Assembly: GCF_958298935.1 (NCBI RefSeq)
Contig: NC_084928.1
Location: forward strand, 18,693,501-18,757,500
Source of the DNA: Phragmites australis
Lineage: Eukaryota > Streptophyta > Magnoliopsida > Poales > Poaceae
DNA length: 64,000 bases
Direction: 5' to 3'
The position numbers were made by a program, and so were the translations under genes. A model generated the notes under the pieces. That model saw only the letters and a list, made by a program, of their open reading frames with translations. It was not told the DNA's origin and ran no database searches. This document shows, in pieces, positions 56,201-64,000 of the stretch (positions are counted from its first letter, which is position 1; each line of letters begins with the position of its first letter).

Positions 56201-56799
56201 TGTTTTGTTGCATGATGAGCAAGACCAACACCTTTGGGATCACTCGGCTTTGGGTCAGTTTTCCACCAGATATGCCTCTAAAGCCTATTTTATTGGTTCG
56301 GTTGGATTTGAGCCATGGAAAAGAATTTGGAGTTCTTGGGCCCATTTGCGTTGCAAATTTTTTCTTTGGTTGGCCATCCGCAACCGATGCTAGACTTCTG
56401 ATCGCCTAGCCAAGCGGGGATTGCCTCATCCTGCACTTTGTCCTTTTGTGATCAGGAGGCTGAAACGGCTCAGCATATCCTCGCTAATTGTGTATTTGCA
56501 AGGGAGGTCTGGTCGCGTCTCTTCTTTAGTGTTGGTCTTGCCCATGTCTCCCCTGGTCAGGATGACGATTGTTTTGCTGAGTGGTGGAGACGTGCTCTTC
56601 GGTTGGTCCCTAAGCAACATAGAAAAGGTTTCAACTCCCTGATTATTTTGGGAGCTTGGTGGTTGTGGAAGCATTAGAATGCCTGCGTTTTTGAGGAAGC
56701 TACTCCAAGGGTTCTTGAGGTTCTGCGACACATATCCGATGATTCTCATCTTTGGTGTTTGGCAGGGGCGAAGGGGCTTCAGGACCTTTGGTCGATCTA
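53295..56799 (+). pseudogene. Inner LINE ORF2: endonuclease, RT, zinc finger; frameshifted
   Basis: Endonuclease from ATG 53295: MNSSNVLVWNACGLNAKARR, CIQETKLAF, FTGVYGPQLD and VVAGDFNLIY. One base is missing in an A-run near 53755 and another near 53845. RT at 54573-55487: FRPISLIHGFAKLVAKIMAN, LLFKLDISKAFDSVSWMFLL and GLRQGDPLSPMLFIIVMDVL. The active site reads YTDD (about 55349) instead of YADD. A TAG at 55485 interrupts, then LPISDRKLSKADLLPWIEKV onward to WIRNRC-like sequence, a stop at 56391, and the terminal zinc finger (CDQEAETAQHILANC) near 56445-56490. Stop at about 56799. Confidence 0.9.
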
Positions 56800-56869
56800 G
56801 TCTCGGGTTGTCCATCTATGGTCACCCTTGGCAGTGGGCTTCTCCTAGTTAGTTCTTTACTTCAATGGT

Positions 56870-56935
56870 TTGCGGTGTGGTTGTGTGTGTGAGTGTGTGC
56901 ATGTGTGTGGGTGTGTTGTGGGGTGTGTGTGGCTT
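56870..56935 (+). repeat. GT-rich tract in LINE 3' untranslated region
   Basis: Imperfect (GT)n, for example GGTTGTGTGTGTGAGTGTGTG, in the 3' region of the inner LINE, about 90 bp before its A-tail. Confidence 0.85.
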
Positions 56936-57024
56936 TGCCCCTTTTGGGGTAGCTCGTTTGTACTTATTTTTTCCTCCTCTCTAATACAAAGATACGTAGT
57001 TCTTTTGCATGTTCGAGAAAAAAA

Positions 57025-57038
57025 ATTGAATCCCAATC
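57025..57038. repeat. Target duplication of inner LINE, right copy
   Basis: AATTGAATCCCAAT, identical to 50502-50515; the outer LINE reading resumes after it. Confidence 0.95.
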
Positions 57039-57680
57039 TGAACTTGGTCAGTTGGTGCTGTTCTGGGAGCACCTGCAAGATCTCACAATCTCTGAGGATT
57101 CCCAAGACTCCATCTTTTGGAGGTGGACCGAAAATGGTGAATACACAACGAAAAGTGCGTATCAAATTCAATTCCTTGGCAGTTTTAGAAGGTATAACAT
57201 GGCAAACATATGGAGTGCAAAAGCTAAATCCAAATGCAAAATATTTTCATGGATCCTTCTCCAAAAAAAGATTCTAATGGGAGACAACTTGGCTAAATGT
57301 GGGTGGGGAGATTCTACAACTTGTCAGCTATGTGATCAAGAGGAGGAAACTGCAAATCACCTGTGCAAAGACTACTCTTTCACCAAGGAAACTTGGCAAC
57401 ATATCACTTTTTGGTTCGACCTGCATCACATTCCTCAGTTGGACTCCTGTCAGACTCTCCACGCTTGGTGGCGCCAAGCAATAAGCATGTTGGTCATGAC
57501 AACAGAAAAGACTTCAATGGCACCGTCAACTATTTTTGGTGGCACATTTGGAAGGAGCGTAATAGAAGAGTTTTTAAAAATCAATCTTTGTTAGATCAGA
57601 GGGTTGCTTCCTTGATCAAGGAGTCAGTTGAGGTTAGGGGAGCTGCTTGGAGGGAGCAAGCTGTGGGAGCACTCCAAGCT
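57039..57680 (+). pseudogene. Outer LINE ORF2 C-terminal zinc-binding region
   Basis: Continuation of the outer LINE ORF2: FWRWTENGEYTTKSAYQIQF, KAKSKCKIFSWILLQKKILM, then the RT-associated zinc finger CQLCDQEEETANHLCKDYSF (57330-57390). A frame change near 57520 leads to VNYFWWHIWKERNRRVFKNQ and the end at 57680. These blocks match the usual C-terminal tail of plant L1 ORF2. The following 220 bp are the 3' untranslated region, with a TTTAATCTATGAAAAAATCAG-like end. Confidence 0.85.
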
Positions 57681-57899
57681 TAACTCCTCCTTTGTTTGCA
57701 GGTTTCCAGCAGCCTTCTCTGGACTCCTCCTTTAGTTGGCTAGGCCTCGGTTGCCCTCCTGTTGATTCTCTTTCCTGGTTAAGAGGCTAGCCATGAGTGC
57801 AGTGTGCTGCGTGTCTGGGTTGTTTTCAGACTCTTGTTTTTTTTCTTTCCTTTAATCTATGAAAAAATCAGCAGAGCTCCTGCTGTCGCTTCAAAAAAA

Positions 57900-59360
57900 G
57901 GGAGGCAAGAGAGAACACAATTGTTTGAACCCTGAACCCCAGTTCTATTTCAAATCCCAATCTACTTCTTCTCTTCCCAATCTCTTTGATTGTTCTTGTT
58001 ACAATCTGGTACCACATCCTGTAGTTTCCCGAGTACCATTAGGTGTCGCGATATCGGACTTGTGAGCAACAGCATATGGCAGAGAGGGATCAACAAATGG
58101 CTGATCTCCTCCAATCACCGTCTCAAATCAAGCAGCAAAACATGGCGACGCAGGAAATGTTGGCGGTGCGAGTGGCGTCCCACGATGTGCTCACCAAGTG
58201 GAAGCCCAATATGGAGACCGGCGTGGCGAAACTAAGGACGGAGATGGGCGACCTGATGGGGCAGGTGAGCCAGACTACATGCAATTCGGCCCTCAACGTT
58301 CAGCCCATGGGTCTACCACCGATCCTGCCGTGAACGAGCAAGCAGCCGACGGATAAGGAGATCGGGGATGAGTCCGGAGGGCACAAGGATGGAGAGACGG
58401 GGCATGACAACCACAACTGGAATCACGAGATCCGGGGGTCAGGGCACGGCGTGATCACCACCCGGTTGCCATCCCTAACAACGGTATGAACTCCGCCTCC
58501 AAACTGCTTAATTCGTTGCGAGATGCAATTACTTAGGGAGATCGACACGCTTACAGTATGCACCACCATATATCTATGCCCAAAGCCCCAAATTGGACTT
58601 TTCGCAGTTCAGTGGTGATCAGCCGCGATTGTGGAAGAAGCGTTGTGAATCTTATTTTAGGGTGTTCGAGGTGGTCATAGAGTCTTGGGTGCATATTGTG
58701 GTGATGCACTTTGTGGGTGGAGCTGCTGTGTGGTTGGAGAACTATCAACTGCAGATTGATCATCTAAGGTTGAAGGATTTTTGTGAGGTAGTGTGTGAGA
58801 AATTTGGGAGGGATGAGTTTTCCCAGACCTTGAGACACTTCTTCCATCTGAGGCAAAATGGGTCAATAGTAGCGTACGTAGAGGTGTTCAAAGGAATGAT
58901 GCACTCAATGTTAGCACACAATTCTCACTAGGATCAACGTTTCTTTGTCTCGATTTGTGGATGGGTTGAGGGAGGAGATTAGAGCCGATGTCGTGTTACA
59001 TAGGCCTCAAGAACTAGATACTGTTGTGTCCTTGGCTATTTTGCAGGAGGATGTTGAGGTGGGCGACGAAGGGAGTCGCACAGAGCGGAGCCCGATGAAA
59101 CCGAGTGAAACCAAGGGGTAGCTACTGCTGAAGGACAAGGCAAATCAATGTTTCAACGTCAGCTGAGGGTGAGGTGGTCCAATAGGTGCTGAACCCATCG
59201 GAGTTGGTGTGAGAGGCATGGAGGTTGAGCGTTACTTGTATGTGTGAGAGGAGCGAAGGGAGGCAAGAGAGAACACAATTTTTTGAACCCTGAACCCCAA
59301 TTCTATCTGAAACCCAATCTATTGCTTCTCTTCCCAATCTCTTTGATTGTTCTTGTTACA
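57900..59360 (+). mobile_element. Ty3/gypsy deletion derivative, LTR-gag-LTR
   Basis: GGAGGCAAGAGAGAACACAA to TTGATTGTTCTTGTTACA occurs twice (57901-58003 and 59258-59360), bracketing a gag remnant. No protease or pol remains. The left LTR is cut by the 3' end of the outer LINE at 57899. A primer-binding-like TGGTACCACATCC follows the left LTR at about 58007. Confidence 0.7.
58074..59130 (+). pseudogene. Gypsy Gag, broken
   Basis: The N-terminal piece reads MAERDQQMADLLQSPSQIKQ to 58333, then stops. The capsid region at 58593-58931 is clear: MDFSQFSGDQPRLWKKRCES, YFRVFEVVIESWVHIVVMHF, VGGAAVWLENYQLQIDHLRL and KFGRDEFSQTLRHFFHLRQN. After a TAG at 58929 the remains of FFVSICGWVEGL-type sequence continue. 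The sequence passes without pol into the 3' LTR near 59200. This Gag type is common in grass gypsy elements. Confidence 0.8.
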
Positions 59361-59403
59361 TAGCCTCCTCAGCATCGACCTCAACAAGGTGGCCAAACCC
59401 AAT

Positions 59404-61020
59404 TGAGAAACCAAGTTCAAATGTGCCTTGGTTTTCTTGTGATGAGTGATTGACATTGTCATTTATTTGGTTTGATGATCTTTGGTTTTGCATGAGCTTT
59501 GATGTGATTTGAATTTATTTGAGATTTCATTTGAGCATAATGATTATGGACTACTGGAATTGGAGTTGGAGATATGTGTTTGCTTGTCTCATGGTGTGTA
59601 GGTGATGGATGCAACTTGGCGGTCGACGGTGGGATGATCGGGGCCAAGCGGAGTGCTTGGTGCCAGACGATCAAGGAGGCCGGGCGGAGTCAAGGGTGAT
59701 CCTAGCTGAACACGTGGAGGTCAAGCAAAGCATTGAAGGCGGATGGAGACGATGTGTTGACAAAGTCAAGCGAAGGGGAAGCCGGTGCAAGTAACAAGGC
59801 GGCCCGAAGGATCGGGAGCAGGAGAGACTTGCCGGTAGTCAGGATCGTATGACGGAGTACACGCGTCGACATCGAAGCGCTTGCTTAAGGTGTAAGCAAG
59901 GCGGTGAGTCACGCTTTGAGAAGCGTGCAGGTGGTTTCGCGGTTTGGCCTCAAAACCGTGGGAGGACTGTATGAGTATGTGGCACCATCACGAAGCTTGC
60001 GTCGAGGTGAAGCTAAGTCGTGAAGGCGCCGCGGCCGTCCGATGAAAGGAGAAGAAAATAGACCAAAATGCCCTCGGTGGTAGGTAGAAGTGCACTACAA
60101 GAGAGGGGTATTTTGAGAAAAAGCTAGGAAACTTAAGGGCTAAGTTTCCTAGGCCTATAAATAGAGGGGTAGAGCTAGAGAGAGCTTTGAACCAGCCACT
60201 TGAGCCCCCTTGTGCCACTCATTTGAGAGCCTTAGAGCTAGGTTTTTAGAGAAGAGAAGGATGAGTGCTTAGCCTATGTAATAGGTGAGAGTTTTGAGAG
60301 ATAAATTTGTGTAGTCCGCCTAAAATAGGGCTGACCTCTTTGAGTAATTAAGTTTATGTTTTTGTATATGCTTGAATTCCCCTCCTTCTAGTTTTCCTCT
60401 ATTGGTTCCCTTGCAAGTTTGCAAGTTTTTCGATTTTTGGTTTTGATTTTCGTTTTGGTTTTTGGGCTGAAATTTCAGCACCTTGTGAGATCATTCTTCT
60501 TGTTGCTAGAGGCATAAAAACTCACATACGAGTGTATGCTCATGGGTCTTGAGTACCCTTGCCTCTAGATCATCAACTTGGAGAGGTTTCTTGCCCGGTG
60601 ATCTTTTTCTTTGAGCTGCAATATTTCACCTTTGCAGGGTTGTTTTTCTTGATGCTAGTGGCTTAAATACTCACATACTCATGTATTTGAGCAGGTCTTG
60701 AGTCCCCTTGCCACTAGACTATCATCTTGGAGGATAAACTTGTCCGGTGTTCATCTTATCTAGTTTCTTTGGAAGTTGCGAGTTTTTGTGCACAAAGACA
60801 CATGGAATGGTCTTGAATGGAACCTATGGTTCATATTCCATCTGTGGAGTCATGTTGCCATGGACGCAGTCTTCTTGCTTTGTCTCTTTAATTCTTTTGC
60901 TTCCGCTTGAGAGTTTTGAGGTGCGTTGGATGAGAAATAGGAAAAGGCCATCTATTTCGAAAGAAATTTGTCGAGGCGCCTATTCACCCCCCCCCTCTAG
61001 TCGCCATTCTCATTCCTACA
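59404..61020 (+). mobile_element. Solo LTR, copia SIRE/Opie type, in the mTERF pseudogene
   Basis: TGAGAAACCAAGTTCAAATG to CATTCCTACA, flanked by CCAAT at 59399-59403 and 61021-61025; 1617 bp. The end CACCCCCCCCCTCTAG followed by ATTCCTACA is typical of SIRE/Opie LTRs. The sequence reads CCTATAAATAGAGGGG at about 60160 (TATA). No coding domains inside. Two related segments (ACTCACATACGAGTGTATGC near 60520 and ACTCACATACTCATGTATTT near 60672) form an internal direct repeat of about 150 bp. Confidence 0.85.
60158..60175 (+). promoter_or_regulatory. TATA box of the solo LTR
   Basis: GGCCTATAAATAGAGGGG, an excellent plant TATA match, about 860 bp before the LTR end. Confidence 0.6.
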
Positions 61021-61567
61021 CCAATCTAGCCTCACCATGAACCCAACGCTTCTCCGGGAGGTTGTTGAGCTAGTGGAGGAGCTAGGCATGGAGCGGGGTG
61101 CACGGATGTTCCGGTGCATGCTTGCTTTGATCGCTTTTACGAGCATGGAGGTTGTCGCCAGGAGAATACAACTGCTATGAAAGCTTGGGTTCTTACAGGA
61201 CGATGTTGTGGTAATTGTGAGGATTGCACCTCTCGTCCTGGGCTTGTCTGAGCAAAAGGTTGAGCAAAATATGGATTTCTTGATGAAGGATGATGTAGGT
61301 CTGGAGGTGCCGTACATTGCTCAAAGGCCAGTGCTAATCATGTACAGTTGAGCAGCGGTTGTTGCCCCATCATTGCTTGTTCAAGGCTCTTACTATGGCA
61401 CAGCTTCCATGGGTGAGAAGATGTTTCTACAAAAGTTTGTGCTTCCTTATAAGGACATTGTCCCATGCCTCTCTGATGGTTATGCTTCCAAATGCTCCGG
61501 GAAGGCGATGCATGGAGTTGCTTGTCCAGAAGATGACATAGATTGCGGTGAACAATGTATGCCATAG

Positions 61568-63139
61568 ATGTTCATTGGATCGACTTGATGTATGTATTGG
61601 TTGTTTGTTTTCTTAAAACAGGTCTAATGGTCACTGAATTTACTCCCTCCAGTAATAAGTTGGTCTGGGTTTGTTGTGCTGGCTCACATCCAACTCTGCC
61701 ATAACATGTAGGTTGTTTCTGATTGTCGAGGATGAGATGTATAATTCACTTCTAGCTTGTATCTATACTCCTATATAATTTACCAGTTGTGACAAATTCG
61801 GACAATCAACATCGTCCATCCGTATTGATCAAGTGGTTATCGTGCAAAGTTGGACTTCATTTTCCTTCCAAAAATATTATCAATCACCCATTATTTACCT
61901 TATATACTAGACGTCTCATTCCATCTGGTAATTCATCTCCCCCTATGTGGTTTCCCACCTCTCCGTCTGTGATTGCACAAACTGAGCAGACACAACTGCA
62001 ATGACCCACCCTGCCATGCAGGATGGCTCCACTCCCTGACCCACCGCCTCCCTGTACTCGGTCTCTTCTTTTTGCAATCTGTCATGCTATAAATCTATGA
62101 ATAAGCCGACTAGCAAGGCATGAGGCAGCTCTCCCCCATTGGTGTCCTCGCCATAACCCTCACTAGCAAGGTGTTAATGCGAAAAGATGTCGCGCGCCAA
62201 ACACTGAGCACCTCATGTGCAATATCCGGCAAGCAGCTCCTATGGTACCTAGGTCATGGCGCTGCGTTGTCGAACCTTTGTCATCACCCACGCTCGGGAG
62301 GAACCCCGTTAGAGTGCAGATGGCTGACGACTTGTCCTTGGTCGTCGAGATCAAGAATGAGTAGCAATATAGGTTGCAAAAGAGAATTAGGAAAAAAGAG
62401 ATAAAAACAAAAGGTAGTGTAAACTGTGTTTGATCGATTGGATTCTTTTTCAATCGGCCATGACCCTCTCATATTTAAATAGTGGCATGTCTTAGCCGTA
62501 AAAGATCAGGACTCCTAATTGAAACTAAACAAGACTTATAGATATTATTTGACTATGCCATATGATCTCCAAACTTTCTATAACTAATATATCTTTTCTA
62601 TTCAACCATGTAAATTCCCATACATCTACCCGAATATCCTTTAATGCAGTTTGGCCTTCTTAGATTCGACTACTTGCTCAATTCGAACATCTGCTCACGT
62701 ACCTCCTGCTCGGTCTGACCACATGCTTAGAGACCGATTGCTCTATGTATCCATGTGCTCAAATCTGACCTATCCTTCCACCTATTCAGAGACCAGCTAC
62801 TTAGTCTGACCATGTGCTCGAATTCGATCGGTCAATGTTGACTTGACCAGCTTCCCAGTTTGACCATTCATTGGAGACCATGTGCTCGAATTTGACCAGC
62901 CACTACTCAGTCTGTTACCTATTCGAAGACCTTGCAAATCATCTGGTCAGAAACATGCACCTACCCGCTCAAAGATCACCTAGTCAGAGACCACCTTAGC
63001 CAGAGACCATCTTAGCCAGAGACCACCTTAGCTAGAGACCACCTGCTTGAAGATAACCATAGCTGGAGATCACATGCTCAAAGATCAACTGGTCGGGGAT
63101 AACCATAGCAAAAGATCACCTGGTCAGACCTGCTTGTTT
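61568..63139. other. Intergenic, no gene recognised
   Basis: The first part is probably the mTERF downstream region. A TATA-like CATGCTATAAATCTATGAA at about 62084-62102 precedes a 94-codon frame (62120-62404) with no recognisable motif. From 62650 the sequence repeats words such as GACCATGTGCTCGAATT and TCAGAGACCA, which suggests an old LTR. Confidence 0.4.
62986..63048. repeat. 16-bp tandem repeat
   Basis: AGAGACCACCTTAGCC at 62986, 63002, 63018 and 63034 (last copy diverging), period 16. Confidence 0.85.
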
Positions 63140-63145
63140 CGACCT

Positions 63146-64000
63146 GATGAGGACATCACTCTTTCGGATACACACACACCGAGTATTCCTCCAACAATAG
63201 GTCCATTGACACGAGCTCGTGCACGTCAACTAAATCATGAGGTGAGCTCGTTCCTTAGTGTTCCTTTATATTTTGATGAGGATGGGATGCTACTGAATAA
63301 TTATGATGTATTGTTACTTAGGAACACGGGAGAAGAACAGCAAGGGCGCCCAAGCCAAGGTGGAGGTCCAATCAAGTTCGAGTCCGTTTTGAAGAAAAAT
63401 TTGAGGATGTGGGAAGAGTGTCTACCCCATATTGAGTTCACTTACAACAGATCAGTTCACTCCACCACCAAGGTAAGTCCGTTTCAGGTAGTGTATGGTT
63501 TTAACCCCCGTGCCCCTATTGATTTACTTCCTTTCCCAACATCCGAGAAATTGAATTTTGATGCTAAGACACGTGCTGATTTGATTCTGAAAATGCATGA
63601 GTTGACTAAGCAAAATATTGAAAAGATGAATGAGAAGTATAGAACTTATGGTAGCCAAGGTCGGAAACATATTACTTTTGAAATTGGTGATCTTGTGTGG
63701 TTATATTTGCGCAAAGATAGGTTTCCTGATTTGAGAAAGTCTAAATTGCTGCCTCGAGCTGATGGTCCTTTTAAAATTGTGGAAAAGATCAATGATAATG
63801 CATATAAGCTTGAGTTGCCTGCAGATTATGGGGTTAGTCCCACATTTAACATTTCAGATTTAAAGCCTTACTTGGGAGAAGAAGATGATATTGCGTGGAG
63901 GACGACTCCAATTCAAGAGGGGGAGGATGATGAGGACATAACTCTTTCGGATACAGACACACCGAGTATTCCTCCAACAATAGGTCCATTGACACGAGCT
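63146..64000 (+). CDS. In-frame fusion of LTR-coded segment and integrase C-terminus, open at edge
   Basis: One frame without stops from at least 63146 to the window end, 285 codons. The first 80 codons are the LTR-coded tail (PLTRARARQLNHEVSSFL). They pass in frame into integrase (MWEECLPHIEFTYNRSVHST with ATG at 63407, [59 protein letters not shown]). The frame then enters the 3' LTR tail again at 63928. Catalytic integrase residues are absent, so it has no integrase activity. Unlike 28208-28723 it has no stop or shift, so the copy is younger or by chance preserved. An in-frame start upstream of 63146 was not established. Confidence 0.7.
63928..64000 (+). repeat. Start of 3' LTR, CRM-like derivative
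   Basis: TGATGAGGACATAACTCTTT, nearly identical to 63145 onward; cut by the window end. Confidence 0.85.

Larger units (their letters stand above)
50516..57024 (+). mobile_element. L1-type LINE (inner), full length
   Basis: Bounded by the 14-bp duplication AATTGAATCCCAAT (50502-50515 and 57025-57038). A GC-rich 5' end, ORF1 (50536-53255), ORF2 (53295-56799), a 3' region with a GT-rich tract and a short A-rich tail (GTTCGAGAAAAAA) give 6509 bp, a full-length plant L1. It lies in the same orientation as its LINE target. Single-base deletions and stops break the ORFs, but it is better preserved than its neighbours. Confidence 0.95.
45260..57899 (+). mobile_element. L1-type LINE (outer), interrupted by a second LINE
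   Basis: ORF1 (45366-47127), ORF2 endonuclease (47611-48288), RT (48300-50515), then after the inserted LINE the zinc-finger end (57039-57680) and a 3' end with TCAAAAAAAG at 57890-57899. The split halves rejoin cleanly at the duplicated AATTGAATCCCAAT. The 5' end is approximate and no target duplication of this outer LINE was found. Several stops and shifts disable both ORFs. Confidence 0.85.
59361..61567 (+). pseudogene. mTERF family gene fragment, split by a solo LTR
   Basis: Mitochondrial transcription termination factor family proteins bind organelle nucleic acid through helical repeats. The left part (59361-59398) reads LLSIDLNKVAKP. The right part from 61021 reads LLREVVELVEELGMERGARM, FRCMLALIAFTSMEVVARRI, KLGFLQDDVVVIVRIAPLVL, GLSEQKVEQNMDFLMKDDVG and LEVPYIAQRPVLIMYS, then after one lost base LLPHHCLFKAL. 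The end is KFVLPYKDIVPCLSDGYASK to 61567. These match the C-terminal repeats of the large grass mTERF family. A TGA near 61178 and the shift near 61349 make it a pseudogene, apart from the 1617-bp insertion. The N-terminal half is absent. Confidence 0.8.
63145..64000 (+). mobile_element. CRM-like deletion derivative, runs off the right edge
   Basis: TGATGAGGACATCACTCTTT at 63145 is the LTR start of the same family as 21522-29319. After about 240 bp it jumps into integrase coding sequence (63386 on). It reaches the polypurine tract CAAGAGGGGGAGGA and the 3' LTR start at 63928. The middle of the 5' LTR, gag, protease, RT and RNase H are deleted. Confidence 0.8.

Noticed and set aside
62120..62404. 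94-codon ORF after a TATA-like sequence
   Set aside because: No motif or homologue recognised and a composition like its surroundings; left as unassigned rather than called a gene.

Overview
This is plant nuclear DNA, almost certainly from a grass, and it is essentially a graveyard of transposable elements. There are no bacterial-style operons, no rRNA or tRNA genes and no intact host gene. The families seen are those that fill repeat-rich grass chromosomes: Ty3/gypsy elements of the Tat, CRM-like and Tekay/Del-like lineages, a Ty1/copia element of the SIRE/Opie type, CACTA (En/Spm) remains and two L1-type LINEs. The only host-derived coding sequence recognised is a broken mTERF (mitochondrial transcription termination factor) gene near 59.4-61.6 kb. 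Nearly every coding region carries stops or frameshifts, so most entries are pseudogenes. The exception is an open frame of about 285 codons running off the right edge.

Layout. 1-8041: 3' part of a Tat-lineage gypsy element (protease, RT, two RNase H domains, integrase, a 46-bp tandem array, an antisense ORF and the 3' LTR). 8042-9424: no gene, but a strong fold-back. 9425-32649: remains of a CACTA element opened by later insertions. A non-autonomous LTR element (9801-30556, two 242-bp LTRs, GGTAC target duplication) sits inside the CACTA subterminal repeats. It was itself interrupted by a SIRE-like copia element (about 10768-18990, minus strand) and a CRM-like gypsy element (21522-29319, two 891-bp LTRs, AGAGG duplication). 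A 1428-bp solo LTR (30612-32039, ACTGT duplication) entered the same CACTA repeats 50 bp away. 32.6-34.9 kb is a patchwork of gypsy protease, a second Tat antisense ORF copy and CACTA transposase domains.

34.9-40.7 kb holds two head-to-head copies of one gypsy family whose LTRs form a large inverted repeat. Each copy carries an extra, unrecognised ORF between primer-binding site and gag, with an intron-acceptor-like sequence directly before its ATG. 40.7-44.9 kb is one very long LTR (about 4.1 kb, minus orientation). 45.3-57.9 kb is a LINE interrupted by a second, complete LINE (50516-57024, 14-bp duplication). 57.9-59.4 kb is an LTR-gag-LTR deletion derivative. 59.4-61.6 kb is the mTERF pseudogene split by a 1617-bp solo LTR (CCAAT duplication). 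63.1-64.0 kb is a deletion derivative of the same gypsy family as 21.5-29.3 kb.

The elements do not act together as a pathway. The window records successive insertions, LTR-LTR recombination (solo LTRs) and internal deletion. The most unusual content is element-borne: the extra ORF upstream of gag in two copies, the Tat antisense ORF in two copies with a possible promoter of its own, the array of palindromic units in the solo LTR, and the in-frame LTR-integrase fusion at the right edge. All assignments are from reading motifs by eye; no database search was possible.
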